Numbered from the stretch's first letter, positions 29,468 to 40,945 are shown. The stretch is DNA of 64,000 nt from Lysobacteraceae bacterium PS02065 (GCA_029959555.1 JASCPI010000008.1:57651-121650), one strand, 5' to 3'. Program-made: numbers and translations. Notes: generated from the letters alone by a model not told the origin.

Positions 29468-30466
29468 ATGACGCGCCCGTCCGATCTCGTCGCGCTGACG
29501 CCCGAGGGCCTGTACTGCCCGGCCGGCGACTTTCATATCGACCCCTGGCGCCCGACCTCGACCGCGATCATCACGCACGCGCACGGTGATCATGCGCGCA
29601 CGGGCTCGCAGCACTACTGGGGCACGAAGGTCGGCGCGCCGCTGCTCGGCGAACGCCTACCGGGCATGACGCTCGACACGCTCGACTACGGCGAAGTGCG
29701 CCGCTTCGGCGAGGCGCGCGTCTCGCTGCATCCGGCCGGCCACATTCTCGGCTCGGCGCAGGTGCGCATCGAGGTCGACGGCCGCGTCTGCGTCGTGTCG
29801 GGCGACTACAAGCGCGATCCCGATCCGACCTGCGCGCCGTTCGAGGTCGTGCCCTGCGACGTCTTCGTGACCGAGGCGACGTTCGCGCTGCCCGTGTACC
29901 GCTGGCCACCGATGGAGGCGGTCGTCGCCGACGTGATCGCGTGGTGGGATGCCTGCGCCGCGCGCGGCGTGCCGGCCGTGCTGTTCTGCTACGCGCTCGG
30001 CAAGGCGCAGCGCCTGCTCGCCGAACTGGCGCGCGCGACCGACCGCACCGTGCACCTGCATGGCGCGATGCTCGCGCTGGTCGAGCGCTACCGCGAACTC
30101 GGCGTCGCGATGCTGCCGACCGTACCGGTATCCGACAGCGCGCGCGGCCGCGACTTCGCCGGCGAGCTGATCCTCGCGCCGCCTTCCGCGGCGGGTTCGA
30201 CGTGGATGCGCCGCTTCAACAACGCCTCGACCGGATTCGCCTCGGGCTGGATGCGCATCCGCGGCAACCGGCGCCGGCGCGGCTACGACCGTGGCTTCGT
30301 CGTCTCCGACCACGCCGACTGGCCGAGCCTGATCGAGACGATCCGTGCGACCGGCGCACAACGCGTGCTGCCGACGCACGGCAATACCGATGCGCTCGTG
30401 CCCTACCTGCGCGAGCTCGGCCTTGACGCCGAGCCGCTGCGCACCGACTTCGGCAGCGAGGACTGA
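29468..30466 (+). CDS. Ligase-associated DNA exonuclease (metallo-beta-lactamase fold)
   Basis: The 332-residue protein has the metal site HAHGDH (about residues 37-42), the later HPAGHILGSAQ and SGDYKRD metal ligands, and beta-CASP-like FCYALGKAQRLL and VVSDHADW. This pattern defines the exonuclease that accompanies bacterial ATP-dependent ligase and Lhr helicase (TIGR04122 type). It starts the four-gene repair operon, and its stop overlaps the ligase ATG as TGATG. The longer upstream frame lacks family features. Confidence 0.88.
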   Translation: MTRPSDLVALTPEGLYCPAGDFHIDPWRPTSTAIITHAHGDHARTGSQHYWGTKVGAPLLGERLPGMTLDTLDYGEVRRFGEARVSLHPAGHILGSAQVRIEVDGRVCVVSGDYKRDPDPTCAPFEVVPCDVFVTEATFALPVYRWPPMEAVVADVIAWWDACAARGVPAVLFCYALGKAQRLLAELARATDRTVHLHGAMLALVERYRELGVAMLPTVPVSDSARGRDFAGELILAPPSAAGSTWMRRFNNASTGFASGWMRIRGNRRRRGYDRGFVVSDHADWPSLIETIRATGAQRVLPTHGNTDALVPYLRELGLDAEPLRTDFGSED

Positions 30467-32067
30467 TGCGCCGCTTCGCTGAACTCTACGCCGAGCTTGA
30501 TGCCTCGACCGCGACCAGCGCAAAGGTCGAGGCCATGGCCACGTATTTCGCGCAGGTGCCTGCAGCCGACGCGGCCTGGGCCGTGCACGTGCTGACCGGC
30601 CGCAAACTCAAGCGCCTCATCCGCTCCGGCGAACTGCGCACGCTCGCCGCGCGCGCGAGCGGCTATCCCGAATGGCTCGTCGAGGAGAGCTACAGCCACG
30701 TCGGCGACCTCGCCGAAACGATCGACCTGCTGCTCGACGCGCCGCTCGAGGCACGCGACGAGCTGTCGCTGTCGACGTGGATCGAGCAGCGCCTCGCGCC
30801 GCTGCCTTCGCTCGACGAGGCCGGCCGCGCGGTGCGCTTGCTCGCGTGGTGGTCGGAGCTCCCGCACGCGCAGCGCTTCGTGCTCAACAAGCTCATGACC
30901 GGCAGCCTGCGCGTCGGCGTCTCGCAGCGCCTCGTCGTGCAGGCACTCGCGCGCGTCGCCGGACTCGACACGGCGCTCGTCGCGCACCGCCTCACCGGCG
31001 ACTGGACGCCGACGCCAGCCGCGTTCCGCGCCCTGCTCGATCCGGCGGGCCAGCTCGCCGTCGACGTCGACCAGCCCTACCCGTTCTTCCTCGCGTCGCC
31101 GCTCGAACACGCGGTCGAGACGCTCGGCGAGCGCGCCGACTGGCTCGCCGAATGGAAGTGGGACGGCATCCGTGCGCAGCTGCTCAAGCGCGACGGCGCC
31201 GCGCGGCTGTGGTCGCGCGGCGAGGAACGCCTCGACGGACGCTTTCCCGAGATCGAGGCCGCCGCGGCGGCACTGCCTGACGGCGTCGCGATCGACGGCG
31301 AGATCCTGGCCTGGCGCGACGGCGCGCCGCTGCCGTTTACCGCGCTGCAGAAGCGCATCGGCCGCCTCAAGCCCGGCGCGAAGTCGCTCGCCGACGCGCC
31401 CGTCGTGCTGCTCGCCTACGACCTCGTCGAGGACGCAGGCATCGACATTCGCACGTCGTCGCTGCAGGAGCGCCGCGCCCGACTCGCGCAACACCTCGCG
31501 ACCTTGCCGGCCGGCGCCGATGCCGCGATCCAGCTGTCGCCCGCGCTCGACGGCGACGACTGGCAGGCGCTCGCACGCCTGCGCGAGGCCTCGCGCGAGC
31601 GCGGCGTCGAAGGCCTCATGCTCAAGCGCCTGGCATCGCCGTACCAGGTCGGCCGCAAGCGCGGCGACTGGTGGAAGTGGAAGGTCGAGCCGTACACGCT
31701 CGATGCCGTGCTGATCTACGCGCAGGCCGGCCACGGTCGCCGCGCGAACCTGTTCACCGACTACACGTTCGCGGTCTGGGACGGCGATGCACTCGTACCG
31801 GTCGCCAAGGCCTATTCGGGCCTGACCGACGAGGAGATCGGCCGCCTCGACCGCTGGATCCGCGCGCACACGCTCGAACGCTTCGGGCCCGTGCGCTCGG
31901 TCGAGCCGCACCACGTGTTCGAACTCGCGTTCGAGGCGATCAACGCCTCGTCGCGCCACAAGTCCGGCGTCGCGGTGCGCTTCCCGCGCATCCTGCGCTG
32001 GCGCACCGACCTTTCGATACGCGATGCCGACAGCCTCGATCAGCTCAAGACGCTGGCTGGCGGCTGA
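30466..32067 (+). CDS. ATP-dependent DNA ligase
   Basis: The 533-residue enzyme has an N-terminal DNA-binding domain, the nucleotidyl-transfer domain with adenylated Lys in EWKWDGIRAQL (about residue 231), motifs SRGEERLDGRFPEI and IDGEILAW, and an OB domain with WWKWKVEPYTLDAVLIYAQ and FPRILRWRTD. It seals nicks using ATP, unlike the replicative NAD-dependent LigA. The genetic context places it in the exonuclease-ligase-helicase-phosphoesterase repair set rather than with Ku/LigD, which are not in the window. Confidence 0.93.
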   Translation: MRRFAELYAELDASTATSAKVEAMATYFAQVPAADAAWAVHVLTGRKLKRLIRSGELRTLAARASGYPEWLVEESYSHVGDLAETIDLLLDAPLEARDELSLSTWIEQRLAPLPSLDEAGRAVRLLAWWSELPHAQRFVLNKLMTGSLRVGVSQRLVVQALARVAGLDTALVAHRLTGDWTPTPAAFRALLDPAGQLAVDVDQPYPFFLASPLEHAVETLGERADWLAEWKWDGIRAQLLKRDGAARLWSRGEERLDGRFPEIEAAAAALPDGVAIDGEILAWRDGAPLPFTALQKRIGRLKPGAKSLADAPVVLLAYDLVEDAGIDIRTSSLQERRARLAQHLATLPAGADAAIQLSPALDGDDWQALARLREASRERGVEGLMLKRLASPYQVGRKRGDWWKWKVEPYTLDAVLIYAQAGHGRRANLFTDYTFAVWDGDALVPVAKAYSGLTDEEIGRLDRWIRAHTLERFGPVRSVEPHHVFELAFEAINASSRHKSGVAVRFPRILRWRTDLSIRDADSLDQLKTLAGG

Positions 32068-34480
32068 GCGCCGCCTCGCCGACTGGCTCGCCGAGCGCAG
32101 CGGCGGGCGCGTCGCGCCGTTCCAGCGCGAGACCTGGCGCGCATGGCGCGACGGCGCGAGCGGGCTCGTGCACGCGCCGACCGGCAGCGGCAAGACGCTG
32201 GCCGCGTTCGGTGGCCCGCTCATCGACGCGCTCGCACGCGATCCCGCGGCGCGACCGGGTTTGACCCTGCTGTGGATCACGCCGCTGCGCGCGCTCGCCG
32301 CCGATCTCGTCGTGCAGCTCGAGGCGCCGCTGCGCGAGCTCGGCCTCGCCTGGCGCGTGCTGCGTCGGACCGGCGACAGCGGCAGTCGGGAGCGCGCACG
32401 CCTGCGCAAGGGCGAGGTCGAAGTGCTCGTGACTACGCCCGAGAGCCTTGCGCTGCAGCTCTCGCACGCCGATGCCGCGCAACGCTTCGCCGGCCTCACG
32501 ACCGTCGTCGTCGACGAGTGGCACGAGCTCGTCGCGGGCAAGCGCGGCGTGTTGCTCGAGCTCAATCTCGCGCGCCTGCGCCACCTCGCGCCGGCGTTGC
32601 GCACCTGGGGGCTGACGGCGACGCTCGGCAACCTCGACGAGGCGATGCAGGCGCTGCTCGGTCCGCAGGTCGAGGGACGCCTCGTCAGCGTGACGACGCC
32701 GCGCCGCGTCCTCATCGATACCGCCCTGCCCGACGAGGTCGAACGCTTCGCCTGGGCCGGCCATCTCGGCCTGTCGCAGCTGCGGCGCGTCGTCGAGGCC
32801 ACGCGCACGCCGCGCTCGGTGCTCGTCTTCACCAACACGCGCTCGCAGGCCGAGCTGTGGCACGAGGCGCTGGCCTCGGTGTGGCCGCACGCAGCCGACA
32901 CGCTCGCGATCCATCACGGCTCGCTCGATCGCGCCCTGCGCGCGCAGGTCGAGGAAGGCCTGCGTACGGGCGTGATCCGCTGCGTCGTCGCGACCTCGAG
33001 CCTCGATCTCGGCGTCGACTTCGCGAGCGTCGAAGCCGTCGTGCAGATCGGCAGCCCGCGCGGCGTCGCGCGCCTGCTGCAGCGCGCGGGTCGCTCGAAC
33101 CATCGCCCCGGCGAGGCCAGCCGCATCCTCTGCGTGCCGACGCATGGCCTCGAACTCGCCGAGATCGCCGCCGCGCGCCGTGCGCTCACGGCCGGCGCGA
33201 TCGAGGCACGCGCGCCGCTCGACGGCACCGCCGACGTGCTCGCCCAGCATCTCGTCACGATGGCGCTGGCCGGCGGTTTCGAGGCCGATGCGATGTTCGA
33301 CGAGGTGCGCACCGCACACGCCTACGCGGGCTGGACGCGCGAACGCTTCGACGCGGTGCTCGCCTTCGTCGAGCACGGCGGTCCCGCGCTCGGCGCGTAT
33401 CCGGATTACCACAAGCTCGTCGTCGAGGATGGCCGTCACGTGATCGCGAGCCCGCGTCTCGCGCGCCTGCATCGCTACGGCATCGGCACGATCGTCGCCG
33501 ACGGCTCGATCGAGGTGCGCTACCTGCGCGGCGGTCGCATCGGCCATGTCGAGGAGACGTTCGCGGCGCGTCTCGCGCCGGGCGAGACCTTCCTGTTCGC
33601 GGGCCGCACGCTCGAGCTCGTGCGCGTGCGCGACATGACCGCATGGGTGCGCCTCGCCAAGGGACGCCGCAGCCTCGTACCGCGCTGGTCGGGTGGACGC
33701 CTCGCGCTGTCCAACGCGCTGGGCCGCTGGATGCAGCAGGTGCTCGCCGATCCGCAGGCGCGCGAGCCCGAGATGACACGCCTCGCGCCGTTGCTCGCGA
33801 CGCAGCGCGAGCGCTCGCACGTGCCCGGCGTCGACGAACTGCTCGTCGAGCGCATCAAGGCACGCGACGGCGAGCACCTGTTCGTGTTCACGTTCGCGGG
33901 GCGACTCGTCAACGAGGGCCTCGGCGCGCTGCTCGCGACGCGCCTGAGCCGGCTCGCGCCGTCGACGCTCGCGTTCGGCGCGAACGACTACGGCGTGATC
34001 GTGTCGGCACGTCGCCTGCCTGCGCTCGACGCCGAGGCGATCCGTGGACTGCTCGCGATCGACGGCGTGCGCGCCGATCTGCTCGCCGGCATCGCGGGCG
34101 GCGAACTCGCCAAGCGCCAGTTCCGCGAGATCGCGCGCATCGCCGGCCTCGTGTTCGGCACGCCGCCGGGTACGCAGCGCTCGCTGCGCCACCTGCAGGC
34201 CGGCACGGGCCTGCTCTACGACGTGCTCGCGCAGCACGACCCCGGCCATTTGCTGCTCGAGCAGGCGGTCGACGAGGTGCTCGAGCGCACCTTCGACCTG
34301 CGCCGCCTCGAGGCGACGCTGCACGAGCTCGCCGCGCGCACGCTCGTCGCCACGCAGCCGGCGCGCTTCACGCCGTTCGCGTTCCCGCTGTGGGCCGAAT
34401 GGATCCGCGGCGGCCTGTCGAGCGAAGACTGGGAATCACGCGTGCGCCGGCTTGCGGCCGAGCTCGAGGCGCGTGCGTGA
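32024..34480 (+). CDS. Ligase-associated Lhr-type DNA helicase
   Basis: The 818-residue SF2 helicase has Walker A APTGSGKT (51-58), DEWH box (VVVDEWHELVAG, about 165), motif III GLTATLGN, motif VI LLQRAGRSNH and a C-terminal winged-helix/Lhr-core region. Lhr-core enzymes translocate 3'-5' and unwind RNA:DNA hybrids and DNA. It overlaps the ligase gene by 44 bp, and no later ATG would keep the first conserved segment. It belongs to the TIGR04121 kind of ligase-associated helicase. Confidence 0.9.
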   Translation: MPTASISSRRWLAAERRLADWLAERSGGRVAPFQRETWRAWRDGASGLVHAPTGSGKTLAAFGGPLIDALARDPAARPGLTLLWITPLRALAADLVVQLEAPLRELGLAWRVLRRTGDSGSRERARLRKGEVEVLVTTPESLALQLSHADAAQRFAGLTTVVVDEWHELVAGKRGVLLELNLARLRHLAPALRTWGLTATLGNLDEAMQALLGPQVEGRLVSVTTPRRVLIDTALPDEVERFAWAGHLGLSQLRRVVEATRTPRSVLVFTNTRSQAELWHEALASVWPHAADTLAIHHGSLDRALRAQVEEGLRTGVIRCVVATSSLDLGVDFASVEAVVQIGSPRGVARLLQRAGRSNHRPGEASRILCVPTHGLELAEIAAARRALTAGAIEARAPLDGTADVLAQHLVTMALAGGFEADAMFDEVRTAHAYAGWTRERFDAVLAFVEHGGPALGAYPDYHKLVVEDGRHVIASPRLARLHRYGIGTIVADGSIEVRYLRGGRIGHVEETFAARLAPGETFLFAGRTLELVRVRDMTAWVRLAKGRRSLVPRWSGGRLALSNALGRWMQQVLADPQAREPEMTRLAPLLATQRERSHVPGVDELLVERIKARDGEHLFVFTFAGRLVNEGLGALLATRLSRLAPSTLAFGANDYGVIVSARRLPALDAEAIRGLLAIDGVRADLLAGIAGGELAKRQFREIARIAGLVFGTPPGTQRSLRHLQAGTGLLYDVLAQHDPGHLLLEQAVDEVLERTFDLRRLEATLHELAARTLVATQPARFTPFAFPLWAEWIRGGLSSEDWESRVRRLAAELEARA

Positions 34481-34589
34481 TGTCATGCACGATGCTGCGC
34501 CTCACGACATGCCGCCGGCCGTTCCGTCACGGTGTGCGGACGCGTGACCTCTCACGCACGCTCTCCGCGCGACACATGGTTCGCGGATG

Positions 34590-34661
34590 ATGGGGCTCGA
34601 CGTCACCATCGCCAACGAACCGATCCGCCTCGATGCGCGGCGCGCGAGGGTAAGCGTGTGA
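34590..34661 (+). pseudogene. Diverged duplicate of the 5' end of the phosphoesterase gene
   Basis: A 23-codon frame, MGLDVTIANEPIRLDARRA then RVSV, repeats the first 19 residues of the following gene (MWLDVAIAGEPMRLDARRA). Its stop TGA overlaps the real ATG at 34661. Over 56 bp the copies are roughly 80% identical, and about half of the differences are synonymous. It has no downstream domain, so it is a fragment, although it could act as a translated leader. Confidence 0.75.
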
Positions 34662-35317
34662 TGTGGCTCGACGTCGCCATCGCCGGCGAGCCGATGCGTC
34701 TCGACGCGCGACGTGCACTCGTGTGGCCACGGCGACGCTGGCTGCTCGTTGCCGACGTGCACCTCGGCAAGGCCAGCCTGCTGCGCCAGGCCGGCGCGCC
34801 GCTGCCACGCGGCACGACGACGCGCGACCTCGAGCGCCTCGCCTCGCTGGTCGCCGACCACCGCCCGGAACGCCTCGTCGTGCTCGGTGACCTCGTGCAC
34901 GGCCACGAGCCTGCCGATGCCGCGTGGCTCGCGACGTTCCTGCGCTGGCGCGAAGCGCATGCCGCGTTGCCGGTCACACTCGTTGCGGGCAACCACGATC
35001 GCCATGGCGTCCCTGGGGCGTTCGCACTCGAGGTCGTCGACGAGATCGTGGACGCACCGTTCGTGTTGCGTCATGCACCCGGTGTCGTGCGCGATGCCCA
35101 CGTGCTTGCAGGCCACGTGCATCCGGGTGTGATGCTGCGCGACGGCCGCTTGCGTCACCGCCTGCCGGCGTTCTGGTCCGGCCCGCAACGCACGCTGCTG
35201 CCCGCGTTCGGCTCGCTGTGCGGACTCGCACCGGTCGCGGCGCAGGCCGACGATGCGGTGTATGCGGTGACGCCGGGAGGGGTGTTGGCGATTCCGGCTG
35301 GGGTTGTGCGGCGTTGA
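34661..35317 (+). CDS. Ligase-associated calcineurin-like metallophosphoesterase
   Basis: The 218-residue protein has the metal motifs LVADVHLGK (about 32), VVLGDLVHG (73), GNHDRHG (112) and GHVHPG (149). It is the MPE (PdeM/TIGR04123 type) coupled to ligase-Lhr-exonuclease operons; homologues are Mn-dependent phosphodiesterases or DNA endonucleases. It lies 180 bp after the helicase, and the gap includes the duplicated 5' fragment. Start ATG 34661 is set by the conserved N-terminus. Confidence 0.87.
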   Translation: MWLDVAIAGEPMRLDARRALVWPRRRWLLVADVHLGKASLLRQAGAPLPRGTTTRDLERLASLVADHRPERLVVLGDLVHGHEPADAAWLATFLRWREAHAALPVTLVAGNHDRHGVPGAFALEVVDEIVDAPFVLRHAPGVVRDAHVLAGHVHPGVMLRDGRLRHRLPAFWSGPQRTLLPAFGSLCGLAPVAAQADDAVYAVTPGGVLAIPAGVVRR

Positions 35318-35453
35318 GGATGCGGGACGCGGGACGGCGTCGATGTTTTTTCGAGAAAGCCGCCAGCTAACGCCCGTGGGGTTTCCACGGAGGTTCAATG
35401 AGCTTCGGGACGCCTTGACTGAGCATACAGCTCGAAATTTCGGGCAATGCTCA

Positions 35454-35596
35454 AGTGGATTCCGGCTTTCGCCGGAATGACGGGATGTAGGGTCGTATCA
35501 AGGATGAAGCCATCGTTCCCATGAACCGCTTCGGGTCCAGCCGACGTCTGCGCCCAGAGAAGGCGCGCCGTCATTCCGGCGAAAGCCGGAATCCCC
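35454..35596. repeat. Inverted pair of REP-like hairpins between the repair and toxin loci
   Basis: AGTGGATTCCGGCTTTCGCC at 35454-35484 and its inverse at 35569-35596 lie 84 bp apart in the 418-bp gap 35318-35735. No other feature is seen in this gap. Confidence 0.85.
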
Positions 35597-35735
35597 TCAA
35601 GCAGAACAGATGTGCGGCGTGCTCCAGATCGGATGAGATCGAACAACCGCATGACGCAGCGTGCGGATCCAACTCCACGGAGAGCATCGAGTAGTCGTTC
35701 GAACGTCGATACCACCGACTACCGGCGGCTTCGCC

Positions 35736-36176
35736 CTACTGCGCCAACGCCTTCGTCGAACCCGCGAGGTAGCGCTCGAGGTAATCCTTGAAGCGCGTGT
35801 CGTTGAGGTTGCCGCCGAGGCGGTACGGCGGGTCGTACGAGAACTCGAACGCGTAGCGGCCATCGCGGTCGATGACGAGGTCGCAGACGGTCCAGTGCTG
35901 GCCCTTGGCCTTGCTCATGACGTCGTCGACGCGGTGGAAGCCGGCCGTGGCCTGCGGGCTCAGGCGGAACGAGACTTTCTCGGGCGTGCCGCCGGGTGGT
36001 TGCGCGATCGCGAACGCGAGCACGCTCTCCTGCGGCTCGGCGGCATGGCGCAGCGATTCGTAGTTGACGACGATGCGCATCCAGTCGCGGTCGCCCCACT
36101 CGCCCTCGCGCACGTTCACGACGCTCTGCGCGACGGCGCGCACGGTCTCCTGGTAGGCCTGGTTGAGATCGTCCAT
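35736..36176 (-). CDS. YezG-like immunity protein
   Basis: The 146-residue cytosolic protein has the alpha/beta pattern of the YezG/DUF600 immunity family: an N-terminal helix (YQETVRAVAQSVVNV), a beta strand series (DWMRIVVNYESL, VLAFAIAQP), and the ending WTVCDLVIDRDGRYAFEFSYDPPYRLGG. It starts 6 bp after the stop of the nuclease toxin, the standard toxin-then-immunity order. The family assignment is by pattern, so moderate confidence. Confidence 0.7.
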   Translation of the reverse strand: MDDLNQAYQETVRAVAQSVVNVREGEWGDRDWMRIVVNYESLRHAAEPQESVLAFAIAQPPGGTPEKVSFRLSPQATAGFHRVDDVMSKAKGQHWTVCDLVIDRDGRYAFEFSYDPPYRLGGNLNDTRFKDYLERYLAGSTKALAQ

Positions 36177-36182
36177 CCGCGG

Positions 36183-37553
36183 TCACTTGTTGATGAAGCT
36201 GTGGTCGATCCAGTCGCCGCCGTCGACGCGGTAGCTCGCGACGAACGCATCCGGGCGCGTGGTCGTGTTGCCCGGATTGTAGGTGAGGGTCACCTGCATA
36301 TCCACGTCGTGGCCGTTCTCGAGCAGGCCGGCGATCTCGTTCTCGAAGCGCTTGTAGGCACCGTTGTTGAGATTGGGCAGCCCATCGCCGATCGGCTTGC
36401 CGTTGGCGGGCACGACGTTGACGCGGTTGGTCGGCCCACCGAAGCGGTCGGCGATCAGGTGGAAGCCGACATCGGTCTCGCGGCCTTCGTTGCCGATCTG
36501 GCGCTGCAGGCCGGGATCGTTGCGGCCCACCGGATCGAGCTCGACGCGGCCCTCGGCGCGCACGACGCGCGCCTGCGAATCGGTGGTCCAGCGCAGCTCG
36601 CCGAACTGATAGATCGTGTTCGGCTGTGCCGCATTGGCGGCCGCGTTGAGTTCGTCGATCGAGTCGAACGTGACCGTGCGCAGCGGCGTGGCACGTGCGG
36701 GGCCGAGATCGTCGAGCCTGCCGAGGCGCGCGTCGGCCGCGCGCGAGGCGTCGTTCGCGGCATCGAGCGCACGTGCCGCATCGCCGGCGCGGTCGAGTGC
36801 GGCCGCACCCTCGCCGACGCGCGCGAGCGCACCGGCACCCTGCGAACCCTTCACGACGGCATTGGCCTCGCCGACGCCGATGAACATGCTGCCGACGTCG
36901 ATCACGCCGCGGCCCGCGAACTTGGCCCAGTCGCCGTCGGCGGCGGCCTGCTGGTAACCCTCGGTGACGCCGTCCCACAGCGCGCCGGCGGTGGCGAGAT
37001 TGGCTTCGGGGCGCGTGAGCCACGCGGCCGGGCTGGCGAGGTCGCCGATCGCAACAGCCGCTTGGCCCACGCTCTCGGCGCGTGCGAGGTTCTGTTCGGG
37101 CTGCACCGCCCAGCGCACCGGATCGATGAGCTTGACCGCGCCGTCGGCGAGTTGCACGACGCCCTTGCCCATGTCGTAGACGGCGAGGCTCGCGCCTTCG
37201 ACGAGGCCGATGCCGTCCGAGACCTGGCGCGCGAGCGCGCCGCCGACGACGCCGCCATGGCGTTCGCCCACCTCGACGAGATCGCCACGGAAGCCGTCGA
37301 CGGCCTGCTCGGCCGTGTCGACCGCACCGTCGATCGCGTTGCCCACGTTCGCGCGGAGTCCGTCGAGATCGTCGAGGCGATCGCCGGCCCACTGGCGCGC
37401 CGACTGCAGCCCGTCACCTGCGGCGGTCAAGGCGTCACCGGCCGCGTCGGCGGCTTGTCCGGCGAGCTCGCCGCCCTTCTGCGCGAGATCGTCGGCGGTG
37501 TCGCCGAGCCACTGCGTGGCACGCTGTGCGATGCCTTCGAGGTTGAGACCCAT
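36183..37553 (-). CDS. Polymorphic-toxin DNase with Endonuclea_NS_2-type domain
   Basis: The 456-residue protein has a C-terminal nuclease domain (about 330-456): GRETDVGFHLIADRFGG with the catalytic-type His365, VVPANGKPIGDGLPNLN, and TYNPGNTTTRPDAFVASY. This is the DNA/RNA non-specific endonuclease toxin class usually paired with YezG immunity. Residues 1-90 are helical Ala/Gly/Asp-rich; 120-250 hold a pre-toxin-like segment (LIDPVRWAVQPEQNLARA, GRGVIDVGSMFIGVGEA). There is no signal peptide, VgrG, PAAR or Rhs part, so the export route is unknown. The base composition is like that of its neighbours. Confidence 0.8.
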   Translation of the reverse strand: MGLNLEGIAQRATQWLGDTADDLAQKGGELAGQAADAAGDALTAAGDGLQSARQWAGDRLDDLDGLRANVGNAIDGAVDTAEQAVDGFRGDLVEVGERHGGVVGGALARQVSDGIGLVEGASLAVYDMGKGVVQLADGAVKLIDPVRWAVQPEQNLARAESVGQAAVAIGDLASPAAWLTRPEANLATAGALWDGVTEGYQQAAADGDWAKFAGRGVIDVGSMFIGVGEANAVVKGSQGAGALARVGEGAAALDRAGDAARALDAANDASRAADARLGRLDDLGPARATPLRTVTFDSIDELNAAANAAQPNTIYQFGELRWTTDSQARVVRAEGRVELDPVGRNDPGLQRQIGNEGRETDVGFHLIADRFGGPTNRVNVVPANGKPIGDGLPNLNNGAYKRFENEIAGLLENGHDVDMQVTLTYNPGNTTTRPDAFVASYRVDGGDWIDHSFINK

Positions 37554-37708
37554 GGCGCGCTCCGGCGTGCACCGTGGTCGACACGGCGCTTCGGAGCGGC
37601 AGGCTAGGCCTGCGCAGGGCCGCAGGCCATCGGGGGAAACCCCAAGGCGACGGGCGTCGCCGGGGTCACGCGCGCGTCATGCCGGCATGGCACGCGCGCG
37701 CGGCGGGA

Positions 37709-38845
37709 TCACGAGGTGACGCGGTCCCAGAACTGCTTGACGCCGTCGAACCACGTACGGTTGCGCGGCGAATGCGCGAGCGCGTCCTCGCCCGCGAACG
37801 TCGCCTCGAACTGCTCGAGCAGCTCGCGCTGGCGCGACGTGAGCTTGACCGGCGTCTCGAGCACGACGCGGCACAGCAGGTCGCCCGTGCGGCCGCTGCG
37901 CACCGACTTGACGCCCTTGCCGCGCAGCCGGAACAGCTTGCCGGTCTGCGTCTCGGGCGGGATCGTCACGCTGGCTTCGCCGCCGAGCGTCGGCACCGCG
38001 ATCTCGGCGCCGAGCGTGGCCTGGGCGAAACGGATCGGCACCTCGCAGTAGAGGTCGTCGCCCTCGCGCGTGAAGATCGCGTGCTCGCGCACGCGCACCT
38101 CGACGTAGAGGTCGCCCGGCACGGTGCCGGCCGGACCGGCCTCGCCCTGGCCGGTGAGGCGGATGCGGTCACCCGAATCGACGCCCGCGGGAATCTTGAC
38201 CTGCAGCGTGCGCTCGTCCTCGACGCGCCCTTCGCCGCTGCAGTCCTTGCACGGATTCGCCACGGTCTTGCCGGTGCCCGCGCAGTGCGGGCAGGTCTGC
38301 TGCACCGAGAAGATGCCGTTCTGCATGCGCACGCGGCCGTGGCCGCGGCAGGTCGAACAGGTGGACGTCTTGCCGTCCTGCGAGCCGGAGCCGTCGCAGC
38401 CCTTGCACGCGACCAGGGTCGGCACCTCGATCTGGCGCTCGATGCCGAACACGGCCTCCTCGAGGTCGAGCTCGAGCAGGTAGCGCAGGTCCGAGCCGCG
38501 GCGCGGGCGACCACGCCCGTTCCCGCCCATGCCGAAGATGTCGCTGAAGATGTCGCCGAAGATGTCGCCGACGTCGCCGTTGAAGCCGCCGCCCCCGCGA
38601 CCGCCGCCCATGCCGCCGTTCTCGAACGCGGCGTGGCCGTACTGGTCGTAGGCGGCGCGCTTCTGCGCGTCACCGAGGATCTCGTAGGCCTCCTTGGCCT
38701 CCTTGAACTTGTCCTGCGCGGCCGGATCGTCCGGGCAGCGGTCGGGATGGAACTTCATCGCGAGGCGACGGAACGACTTCTTGAGCTCGTCGTCGGTGGC
38801 CGTGCGTTCGACCGAGAGGATTTCGTAGTAGCAGCGCTTGGACAT
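37709..38845 (-). CDS. dnaJ: Chaperone DnaJ
   Basis: The 378-residue protein has a J domain with a deviating start ([23 protein letters not shown] in [10 protein letters not shown]), a Gly-rich region, and four zinc motifs ([32 protein letters not shown]). A substrate-binding C-terminal part completes it. It stimulates the DnaK ATPase and delivers unfolded clients. It is the last gene of hrcA-grpE-dnaK-dnaJ, 138 bp after dnaK. Confidence 0.97.
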   Translation of the reverse strand: MSKRCYYEILSVERTATDDELKKSFRRLAMKFHPDRCPDDPAAQDKFKEAKEAYEILGDAQKRAAYDQYGHAAFENGGMGGGRGGGGFNGDVGDIFGDIFSDIFGMGGNGRGRPRRGSDLRYLLELDLEEAVFGIERQIEVPTLVACKGCDGSGSQDGKTSTCSTCRGHGRVRMQNGIFSVQQTCPHCAGTGKTVANPCKDCSGEGRVEDERTLQVKIPAGVDSGDRIRLTGQGEAGPAGTVPGDLYVEVRVREHAIFTREGDDLYCEVPIRFAQATLGAEIAVPTLGGEASVTIPPETQTGKLFRLRGKGVKSVRSGRTGDLLCRVVLETPVKLTSRQRELLEQFEATFAGEDALAHSPRNRTWFDGVKQFWDRVTS

Positions 38846-38948
38846 GGTGGTATCGCGTGGCGGAGGGGCGCTTCGTCAGCAGCAAACGGGACGACACGGT
38901 CTCTCCGCGTCGCCGGCCGCCCGGGCACGCCGGACGACCGCACGATCA

Positions 38949-38975
38949 CGCCCCGTCCATCGTGCGGACGGGGCG
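38949..38975 (-). terminator. Intercistronic stem-loop between dnaK and dnaJ
   Basis: CGCCCCGTCC (38949-38958) pairs with GGACGGGGCG (38966-38975) over a 7-nt loop, just 8 bp after the dnaK stop. There is no T run, so partial attenuation or mRNA end protection, leaving dnaJ less abundant than dnaK, is more likely than full termination. Confidence 0.55.
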
Positions 38976-38983
38976 CTGGCGCC

Positions 38984-40894
<1,911 letters not shown>

Positions 40895-40945
40895 CTGTGT
40901 GCTCTCCCAAAATGATCTTGATGGCCGCTCGGGCCGCTGGCGCGA

